A program made the translations under genes and the position numbers. From positions 1 through 64,000 of the forward strand of contig NZ_RBAH01000032.1 of the NCBI RefSeq assembly GCF_003626695.1: DNA of 64,000 nt. The letters are read 5' to 3'. Below, in pieces: positions 1 through 7,519 of this stretch (position 1 is the first letter of the stretch; each line of letters opens with the position of its first letter). The notes beneath the pieces are model-generated. The model was given only the letters and a program-made list of their open reading frames with translations, was not told the DNA's origin and did no database searches. This DNA comes from Paenibacillus ginsengarvi (GTDB taxonomy: Bacteria; Bacillota; Bacilli; Paenibacillales; NBRC-103111).

Positions 1-355
1 TGCATGGTTGCTCGACACTTCCATGATATCAAACAAAGAGGGTGTTTTTTTGTCAATCAATAGAAAAAGAGGCTTTGGCTCTTAGAACCACAAGGGATTC
101 GACCTATTTTGTTGCTGCGAAAGTTGAGTTACTTTATAAAGTGAAAATTGTGGAAGAGGACCAAAGGCAACATCCTTCACTAGTATTAAATCCTGTAGAA
201 ATAATTCGCACCATTAAGTCTGAAGCTGTTAATAACGTACAAGGAGCCATTCCTGTAATGAAGTAATTTGAGCTTTGAACGAAAAAAGCACCTCTTGTAT
301 ACTGGGAAACGTTCCGTCCAAAGAACAAATCCCACATACGAAAGAGGCACTCAAC
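1..355. other. Region before the transposase, no convincing gene
   Basis: A 74-codon GTG-started reading frame lies at 42-266 on the plus strand, but it has no good ribosome binding site and I do not recognise the product, so I do not call it a gene. The 80 bases directly before the transposase start are probably the left end of the IS110-family element. I could not define an element boundary or a target duplication, which fits a family that does not make the usual terminal inverted repeats. Confidence 0.4.
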
Positions 356-1643
356 ATGAAGTATAAACTTAAGCAGAAACAGAATCAACGAATTACACGA
401 ATTTCCGATACAACGTTGGTTGTAGTCGCAGACATTGCGAAGAAGATTCATGTGGCTCGGGGTGTCGATTTTGGCGGGATTGAACTTGGAAAAGACTGCA
501 CCTTCCACAATGACTCGAACGGACTGACGAAGCTCACAGCTTGGATGAAGGAGCTTCAACAAGTTCACGCCAAGACGGAAGTCGTTTTGGCATCGAACCT
601 ACCGGACACTACTGGTTTAGCCGTGTACCTGAAGGAGCAGGGCATCAAGACTGTCATTGTTAACCCGCACCACGTCAACAAAAGCAAAGAACTGGAAGAC
701 AACTCGCAGACGAAGAGCGACTACAAAGACGCGAAAGTCATCGCCGATCTCATTCGCAACGGAAAGTACTCCGAACCCAATCTACCGACAAAAGAGTAAG
801 CGGATCTTCGGATCCTGATGAATCTCCGTGAGAAGATGTCGGCAAGCTTAACACAAGTGAAAGGCCGCATCATCAATTGGTTTGACCGGTTCTTCCCGGA
901 ATACATCAGCGTTTTAAAGCTATGGGAAGGTAAAGCTTCACTGCTGACGCTTAGGGAGTTTCCACTGCCCGCCGAGATTGTGGCGAAGAGCACCAAAGGC
1001 GTCCTGGAGCGTTGGAAGACAGAGGTGAAACGCGGAGTAGGTATACGGCGACCGGAGATGCTCGTTGCCAAGCTGCTACTAGATCGGTCTTACAGAGGGT
1101 GTAGTAGCAGCTCGAGTGGAATTGACCGCCTTGTTGCAGCAATACGATCTGTTTAGTGAGCAGCTCGAAACGATCATGGCAAAGGTGCTTGAGATTCTGG
1201 AGTGCATTCCCGGAGCTGCGCAGATGTTGTCGGTACCGGGCGTCGGAGTCGTAACGGTTGCAGGGTTTCTGGCTCAAGCGGGAGATATCCACAACTACGA
1301 CCATGGACAGCAGATCATTCGTTTGGCCGATCTCAACTTGAAGGAGAACAGCTCCGGCAAGCACAAGGGCAAGACGGGAATAAGCGAGCGTGGGCGCTCG
1401 CTTATTCGAACTCTGTTGTTTCGAGCCGTGATGTCGATGGTGGCCAAGAACCATGCGTTCAAGGCACTGCATCATGACTATACGACAAGAAGTCAGAACC
1501 TGCTAAAGAAGAAGCAGTCCATCATTGCGTTATGTGGAAAACTAGTCCGAATTCTCTTCACGTTAGGAACAAAGCAGAAGGAATAAGATGCAAATGATGT
1601 AATGGGGCCGGTTCGTCAGGTTCAGGTACAAGAGGCAGCTTAA
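356..1643 (+). pseudogene. Decayed IS110-family transposase (DEDD recombinase)
   Basis: Remnant of an IS110-family DEDD transposase. The ATG at 356 follows AAAGAGG. The N-terminal RuvC-like part keeps ADIAKK and the SDYKDAKVIADL motif, and the C-terminal Transposase_20 part keeps SVPGVGVVTVAGFL. It is broken in several places. An in-frame TAA at 797-799 sits where TAC/TAT (Tyr) is expected (E-stop-ADLRILMN). A frameshift lies near 1075-1115, between the frame of MNLREKM and that of ELTALLQQYDLF. A second TAA at 1584-1586 is followed in frame by 18 more sensible codons, up to 1641-1643. At 589-618 the family motif IEPTGHYW is readable only in another frame, so the catalytic Glu is lost from the main frame. 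The copy cannot make an active enzyme. Confidence 0.9.
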
Positions 1644-1880
1644 CAAACAAAGCAAGAACTGTAGACTCATTCCTCGATCATCAGCTAAGACAACGGAAGC
1701 ACTGAAGCAGCCGAGGGACTACATTCCATAAGGGCAACGACCCCGTAAAGGGGCAAGAATCGGCATCCACCCCTTGAGAGGTAGAACGAAGGAAAGTGAG
1801 GGCATCGACCCAGCGGACATGGAAGGGGAAACCCCAAGGGTGAATGTGGATATCCAACTGTGCGAACATACTTAATATCC
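1644..1880 (+). ncRNA. Structured 3' non-coding tail of the IS110 element, possible fossil bridge RNA
   Basis: After the original transposase stop the sequence has no reading frame but has clear stems: CCCC(1741-1744)/GGGG(1750-1753), GGGG(1825-1828)-AAA-CCCC(1832-1835), and the palindrome TGGATATCCA at 1847-1856. IS110-family elements are known to encode a structured bridge RNA in one of their non-coding ends, which guides target and donor recognition. Assigning this tail to that role is inference from position and structure; the RNA-target pairing was not tested. Confidence 0.4.
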
Positions 1881-2047
1881 ACAGTTTCAGAATTTGACAT
1901 CGAAGCTTTGTTCTCGCCTACGCTCTGATGAAAATCGGTAGTATAGACTACATTCTCGACTACCACCGCTCAAGATGTTATTGTTGAAATTCTGAGATTC
2001 AGTGAGAAAACAGGAGAAAACATTACTTTATAGTGGGAGTGATACTA

Positions 2048-4618
2048 ATGAATATTGTATTGGAAGAAGTAGACAAGGTCACAACGGAACTCGTTGATGC
2101 TCCTGTAAGAATCACCAGGGCACTATGTTTAGGGCCGCTTACAAATTCTTCTGAAAATGATTTGCTTAATAAAGATCTAGAAAATATTTTTAAAAAAGCA
2201 ACATTATGTTTAAGTGAAAAAAAACCTTTAGAGTTTCATGGGAACAACTATGAATGTTGTTTACTTGAGAGTATTGATCCCAAGAATTCTGAATTAGATT
2301 TGTCAAAGTATTACAACTTAAAAGAAGATGAGCGATTATTTCTAATTGCTAACTTGAAAAGTAAGAACAAAAGGGAGGTGTTATTCAGGGTATATGGAAT
2401 TATAGGAAAAATATGGGTAAATAACTCTCTTGTATATAACAATTCTGGCTCATTTCAAATGATGCTAGAGAAAGGGAATAACACTATTATTGTTGAGTTA
2501 ACAAAGGTTATTGAATCCAGATCGATTAGAATTTGTGACTTAAAATCTATAAAAGATCCATTAGAGGAATACGTTAATGATTTTATAAACAATACTATTT
2601 CTAGTAAAGTTCATGTTATACAAGATAACTGCAATAAAATTACATCGACTAGTCATCAGTTTATGATCTTGCCTAAAGATTTTCTTGGTATTCAAAATAG
2701 TACTCCACTTAAAATCATAGTAAGAAATGATGATGGTAGTATTCTTGATGAATTTGAATCGATAATAAATCATAAGATCGAATATGATTTTAGTAAAATA
2801 AAACATAGAACGTCAAATATGTTGAAGTTTGAAATTTGCTATACCGATATACATAAGATTTGTCAAAGAATAGTGAATTATATCCTTATAAATTCCCTTT
2901 CCAATCTAATTAAAAAGTTAGAGCAGCAGTATTTACACTTGAAAACCACTTATACAATGAATCATGAGAATCAAGCAAATATTGACGGTCTGCTTGCAGA
3001 AATAAAAAAAGTAAAAGACTCTGAAACTGGAGTTATATTAAGTACTCGACTAAAAATTGTTTTTGAAAGCATATCTATGTTATACAATACATTCGATTAC
3101 GTAGAACAAGGGCTAAAGTATTCCGATCTCGTCTCTAGAAAAAGATTCTCAGATGGATTCTTCTATTCAAAAATTGATAATACTTTAGAAAAATATTCTG
3201 TATTTCTTCCAGAAGATTATTCTACCAACAAAAGCTATCCTTTAGTCATTTTAATTCCACCAGGTAGATACGATAATCTTGCAACTTATTTTGAGGGAGA
3301 AATAGCTGAAGATGTTATTATTACAACTTTTTCCGGTAGAGGTGTTACAACCGGAAGCTATATCGGCGAAGTTTCATTATTAGAAGGATTACATACTATT
3401 AAAAAAAACTTCAACATTGATGAAGAAAGAGTGTATCTTTATGGCTATTCTAACGGCGCATATGCAGCATGGGCGTTAGCACAAGCACATCCTTATTTAT
3501 TTGCGGGGATTGTAACTTTATCGGGATCCCCTTATCAACACAATTTAGGGAATTTGTCAAATCTCTTTATATTAAACATCTGTGGTGATCAAGATTATCT
3601 AATTAATTCTGCCTACCATATACCCTCATCGACATTATCAACGCAAACCTATACTGGGGTAATGGAAAGAATATCAAATCACTGGGATGTTTCTCAATTT
3701 CTTAATAATACAAAACTGATTAAGTGGTTATTACGGCATAGGAAAGAAAGGTATCCGAGAAAGATATATTATAGGACAGAGAGAAACAGACATAGTAAGG
3801 CTTATTGGGTTGAGATTATCGAAATTGAAGAACGACAAACTTATGCGGAGATAATCGGTGAAGTTTTAGATTATTCAACGATTATTATTAATACGACCAA
3901 TATCAAGCATTGTATAATATTACTTCCTGATTATGTGCGTCGATTCGATTTGAAAATCATAATCAATAATGAAGTATACTTTCTGAAACAGGTTGATGTA
4001 GATGAACTTCATTTTATAAAGAAAGGATCAATATTTGAATTACAATATCAAAGTTCTAACGATATAACCCCAAGCACCTGGGGATTGGGGTTGTTAGATA
4101 TCTATATGGATAGTGTGAAAATTGTTGTTCCAATAAATTATTTTTCAGATGAAGAAAAATCAATAATCTATAAGGTTGCTCAGAACTTTGCTCATCCGAA
4201 AACTGCAGGTTGGGATCCGAATATTTATGTCGATTATCCTGTCGTTACTTCTGATCAAATTAACAAAGAATCGAACCCAAGCAATATTATTTATATCAGT
4301 TCCACAAATTGCGACGATAGCTTTCTGATTCAAGTAGAGAAAGACTTACGTATAGAACTAAAGGGAAGAGGTTACAAAATCAACAACAATTATGTTGAAG
4401 GTGAATATTGTCTTCTCTTTATTCAACATAGCCCTTGGTTTAAGAATAAGAAGGCGTTATTTATTTACACAAACAATACCGCATTGTTTGAAAAAAACTT
4501 TTTTACGAGAAATGTTATTATTCCAAGTTATAGTAATGGGTTCCACTCCTATTTAAATCATGAGATTATAATATATGATCAAAAAATAAGAGCAGTTAAT
4601 TTCCATGATATTCCCTAA
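2048..4618 (+). CDS. Large alpha/beta hydrolase-domain protein in an AT-rich island
   Basis: 856-aa protein, probably cytoplasmic, since no signal peptide or membrane segment is seen. The ATG at 2048 is chosen because GGGAG lies 8 bases upstream; a GTG at 2033 is in frame. Residues about 65-150 look like a beta-rich, sugar-binding-type accessory region. Residues about 365-570 form an esterase/PHB-depolymerase-like alpha/beta hydrolase: a nucleophile elbow GYSNGA (Ser468), an acid candidate in GDQD (Asp514 or Asp516) and a His in SNHWD (His545). The last 280 residues match nothing I recognise. Codon use is strikingly AT-rich and unlike the GC-rich genes from 5 kb onward, and a dead transposase lies just upstream, so horizontal acquisition is likely. 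The substrate is unknown; an esterase or a peptidase of the prolyl-oligopeptidase type are both possible. Confidence 0.75.
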   Translation: MNIVLEEVDKVTTELVDAPVRITRALCLGPLTNSSENDLLNKDLENIFKKATLCLSEKKPLEFHGNNYECCLLESIDPKNSELDLSKYYNLKEDERLFLIANLKSKNKREVLFRVYGIIGKIWVNNSLVYNNSGSFQMMLEKGNNTIIVELTKVIESRSIRICDLKSIKDPLEEYVNDFINNTISSKVHVIQDNCNKITSTSHQFMILPKDFLGIQNSTPLKIIVRNDDGSILDEFESIINHKIEYDFSKIKHRTSNMLKFEICYTDIHKICQRIVNYILINSLSNLIKKLEQQYLHLKTTYTMNHENQANIDGLLAEIKKVKDSETGVILSTRLKIVFESISMLYNTFDYVEQGLKYSDLVSRKRFSDGFFYSKIDNTLEKYSVFLPEDYSTNKSYPLVILIPPGRYDNLATYFEGEIAEDVIITTFSGRGVTTGSYIGEVSLLEGLHTIKKNFNIDEERVYLYGYSNGAYAAWALAQAHPYLFAGIVTLSGSPYQHNLGNLSNLFILNICGDQDYLINSAYHIPSSTLSTQTYTGVMERISNHWDVSQFLNNTKLIKWLLRHRKERYPRKIYYRTERNRHSKAYWVEIIEIEERQTYAEIIGEVLDYSTIIINTTNIKHCIILLPDYVRRFDLKIIINNEVYFLKQVDVDELHFIKKGSIFELQYQSSNDITPSTWGLGLLDIYMDSVKIVVPINYFSDEEKSIIYKVAQNFAHPKTAGWDPNIYVDYPVVTSDQINKESNPSNIIYISSTNCDDSFLIQVEKDLRIELKGRGYKINNNYVEGEYCLLFIQHSPWFKNKKALFIYTNNTALFEKNFFTRNVIIPSYSNGFHSYLNHEIIIYDQKIRAVNFHDIP

Positions 4619-4883
4619 ATACAAAAAACTAAAGCAATGAACAACACAGGAATCTATGCAGTTCAAGTATTTCAATGGTAATTTGTCTTCACACCGAAAT
4701 TGTCTGGAAGTATGGTGGGACATCAAGATGTATTTATAAATGAGTTATACAGGGGTAAAATTGCTTCATATATTTATGCATAACCGTGTGAATGTTGAAA
4801 ATATTTTTCTATTGATTTCTGCAACAAACCGCTAATTTTGCCGCGGAACGCATCAAATTCTAATCGATTCTGGAACAACAATA

Positions 4884-4915
4884 ACGGAGTCACGCGGGTT
4901 TGCGGGCTCCGTTTT
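4884..4915 (+). terminator. Intrinsic terminator downstream of the hydrolase gene
   Basis: ACGGAGTC (4884-4891) pairs with GGCTCCGT (4905-4912, one G-T wobble) and is followed by a short T run. The 265 bases between the hydrolase stop and this hairpin are AT-rich and show no gene. Confidence 0.6.
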
Positions 4916-4918
4916 CTA

Positions 4919-5301
4919 ATTAATTCTGGAATATCGCACCTAGGCCATGGACGTTATACCGAACAGCTTCGACGTCGCCATACTGCCGATTCCCGGCTGT
5001 CCGGGCAGCGGAGGCAGCGCCACGATATCCCAATTGACCGCCTTGTGCTGCTCCTCCCAGACGTTGATCAGCCCGGACTGGTAGGCGAACATCGCAACCG
5101 ACTGGTCTTTGACGAACATATCGAGCGTAGGGAAACCCTTGATCTGTAAAAGACGATCTCCGCAGGTGATTCCGCCGCTTCCCGCGCTGCGTCTTCCGCT
5201 CCCGCATTCGGCTGCGGGGACGCGTCTCCCCGGCCGCAGGCGGCAGTGAGCGCCGCGAACGCGAGACATATAGCGACTCCGGACCACTTTTTGGCAACCA
5301 T
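4919..5301 (-). pseudogene. Deleted sugar ABC binding lipoprotein
   Basis: The 5' end is intact: a ribosome binding site AAGGGGGA, ATG at 5301, a signal peptide with lipobox LTAACG, a low-complexity linker and the first strand (AEIVFY). At about 5140-5153 the frame breaks and continues in another frame as KGFPTLDMFVKDQSVAMF and then NWDIVALPPLPGQ. Those motifs belong to the C-terminal half of the same SBP family found intact at 12.4, 24.9 and 43.8 kb. So an internal deletion removed most of the protein, and the 3' end is also missing after about 4919, where the AT-rich segment begins. The gene sits 20 bases behind the esterase on the same strand and was probably its operon partner. Confidence 0.8.
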
Positions 5302-5321
5302 TCGAATTCCCCCTTGTTGGA

Positions 5322-7268
5322 TTAGACCCCTAACCTACGCCATTCTCGCAAATCCGGCAAATCGCAATGCCGCAGCAGGCCGGGCAGCACATATTCGCTG
5401 ATGCCGGTGTTATCGTAATACTCCGAGCGCACCCAGGAGGCGACGGATTCCCATTCGCCCGAGATCTCCAAAGGTACGTCCTCTTCGAGCAGCGCATGGG
5501 CCCATTCCGCGTAAACGCCGAAACGCCCCTCGGCATACAAACGAACTTCCGCCGCTCCCGCGCCTTGCGGACTACGGGCGAACTCGACGGCGCGCAGCAC
5601 GTCGTAGACGCGCAGGGCGGCCAGACTGTCGCCGAGCCACAGCAAATCCATATTCAGCTTGTGCAAAGTGCCGAATACGCCGCGAAGCGGCTTGCCGCTG
5701 ATCGCATTCGGCTCGAGCGCTCCGCTGCCGGCAGTGTCGAGCACGAGCACGGCTTCCCCGGCTGCGGTCCGGCTGCGTATCCAGTCTTCGTGTGCCTGCA
5801 GCCGGGTCGTGCCGTCCTCCCACAGAGCGATCGTCAGCCGGCTTTGCGCGGTCTCCGGGTTCGCCGCCGCGAACAGAAACCCGTGGCCGAACAAGCCTGG
5901 CTGCGACCACCATATGCTGCTCCGCACGGTTAACCCTTGCCACGTGCCGATTTTCTGGTGACGCGGGTTCAGGTCGCAGCCGGGCCGTCCCTCGCGCACG
6001 CGGCTGCTCAGCCAGGCGACCGCCTGCGACCGCCGCACCGCTTCGGGCAAAGCTTCGCGGGCCGCTTCCAGCAGGGCCAGCCGCTGGCCGTTCGCGTCGA
6101 ACACTTTCCTGGCGTCCGGATAGTCGTCAAACACCTGCCCGCTCGCCGTGCACCAAATCTCGGTTCCGGCTTCCGTCACGAGTCCGTCTGTACTCACCTG
6201 GACCGTTTCGCCGAGCAGATGGAGGGCAAAAAACGAGGCGGCTGCCCGCGCGAGCGGAAGCGTGTACATATGATGCGATTCGTCCTCGGCGAGCTGCAGC
6301 CCGCCGCCGCAGCCGTACATGTCCCAGAACCGTCTGCACCGCTGTACCGTCCTGCGCGTGCCTTCAATCGGGAAGATGTCGCCGGTGACGGCAAGCACCA
6401 GCACCGGGCGCGGGACCATGGCCAGCAGGATATCCTCATGGTCGAAGCCGAGGGCCGACATGTTCGGCCATATTTGCTCCGCGTCCTGCGCCTGGCCGGC
6501 GAACAAATACGATTCCCGGTTCATGATGAACGTGCCGGGAGCGGCGGCGACGATTCGCGGCTCGCAGATCATCGCAAGCGCCGTTTGCGTGCCTCCGCCG
6601 GAGCTGCCGGTCATGCCGATTTTGCCCGGGTCGACCTCGGGGCGGGAGCTCAAATAATCGACGGCCCGCACGATATCGTGGATGAAATAACGCGCCAGCC
6701 CGTCTCCGAGCGGCCAGCACTGCACGCCACCATGTTCGTGCTCCGCGACCCGACGCGCAAACGGCTTGTCGGACTCGTGATCGCGATAGCCGAGCCGCTC
6801 GCCCTGTCCCATCGGATCGATGGCCAGCACAACGAGCCCGGCGCGTACGAGGCATTGGCATACGTGCTGGTAGCTCGGGTACAGCTTGCCTTCCGGACCG
6901 TGGCCGCAAACGAACAGCACCGCTCCGCCCGGCGAGCTGCGGCCGTCCGGAATATACAGATGCGCCGTTACGTATACGCTTGGCATCGATTGAAAAATGA
7001 TTTTCTCGATGCGGTACCCGTCCCGCTTCACGATTCCGGTCGTGACCGGATGAAGCGGCGTATCCCGGGAAGGAAGGCCGCCGATTTCGGCCAGCAGCCG
7101 CTCGCGCATCGTTTGGCGGCGCGCCTCGAGCTGCTCCGTGCTTGTTACCGCATCCCGCGCAGCATCCCCAACTGCAAACGCTTTCAAAGATTGCCCGTAC
7201 ACATAGTCCCTAAGCTGATCTTTTACATCATGAACACTGATTCGAAACTGCTCCCAGTTTTGCAGCAT
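5322..7268 (-). CDS. Alpha/beta hydrolase, acetyl-xylan-esterase-like
   Basis: 648-aa protein. The ATG at 7268 has AAGGAG nine bases upstream, so I prefer it to an upstream extension to 7361. The N-terminal half is an alpha/beta hydrolase: an oxyanion-region motif CGHGPEGK, a nucleophile in GSSGGG (Ser223), an acid candidate in TGDIFP (Asp297) and a His in ESHHMY (His332/333). This arrangement resembles acetyl xylan esterase/dienelactone hydrolase-type enzymes acting on plant polysaccharide side groups. The C-terminal 250 residues look like a second, degenerate hydrolase-type lobe. No signal peptide, so probably intracellular and acting on imported oligosaccharides. It is transcribed away from the GH31-AraC gene and directly precedes the broken binding-protein gene. 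The substrate assignment is inference. Confidence 0.75.
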   Translation of the reverse strand: MLQNWEQFRISVHDVKDQLRDYVYGQSLKAFAVGDAARDAVTSTEQLEARRQTMRERLLAEIGGLPSRDTPLHPVTTGIVKRDGYRIEKIIFQSMPSVYVTAHLYIPDGRSSPGGAVLFVCGHGPEGKLYPSYQHVCQCLVRAGLVVLAIDPMGQGERLGYRDHESDKPFARRVAEHEHGGVQCWPLGDGLARYFIHDIVRAVDYLSSRPEVDPGKIGMTGSSGGGTQTALAMICEPRIVAAAPGTFIMNRESYLFAGQAQDAEQIWPNMSALGFDHEDILLAMVPRPVLVLAVTGDIFPIEGTRRTVQRCRRFWDMYGCGGGLQLAEDESHHMYTLPLARAAASFFALHLLGETVQVSTDGLVTEAGTEIWCTASGQVFDDYPDARKVFDANGQRLALLEAAREALPEAVRRSQAVAWLSSRVREGRPGCDLNPRHQKIGTWQGLTVRSSIWWSQPGLFGHGFLFAAANPETAQSRLTIALWEDGTTRLQAHEDWIRSRTAAGEAVLVLDTAGSGALEPNAISGKPLRGVFGTLHKLNMDLLWLGDSLAALRVYDVLRAVEFARSPQGAGAAEVRLYAEGRFGVYAEWAHALLEEDVPLEISGEWESVASWVRSEYYDNTGISEYVLPGLLRHCDLPDLREWRRLGV

Positions 7269-7519
7269 TGCGTTCGACTCCTTCGCTTGTTCTCTGTATA
7301 CATGGTAGGTGAGACTCCCCCTCGGTAAGTAATCGATCTCTTTTCCGCCGCGGTAAACCAAGTATAGAAGATACGGGAATAGTTCGTATATGGTATTTCA
7401 TAACGATTGCATGTACATCGATAACTGTTTCGATGCGGATTTTTCATGTGATTCGATAACATTTTTTCCTGCCGGCATGTTATGATGGGGACAACGAGAA
7501 CGACGAGGAGATGGATGCG

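Noticed and set aside
42-266. Small plus-strand reading frame of 74 codons
   Set aside because: GTG start without a ribosome binding site, no recognisable similarity, next to a decayed element.
5937-7328. Long plus-strand reading frame opposite the esterase
   Set aside because: It is antisense to a gene with clear catalytic motifs, and its Arg/Pro/Ala-rich composition is what a GC-rich shadow frame gives.
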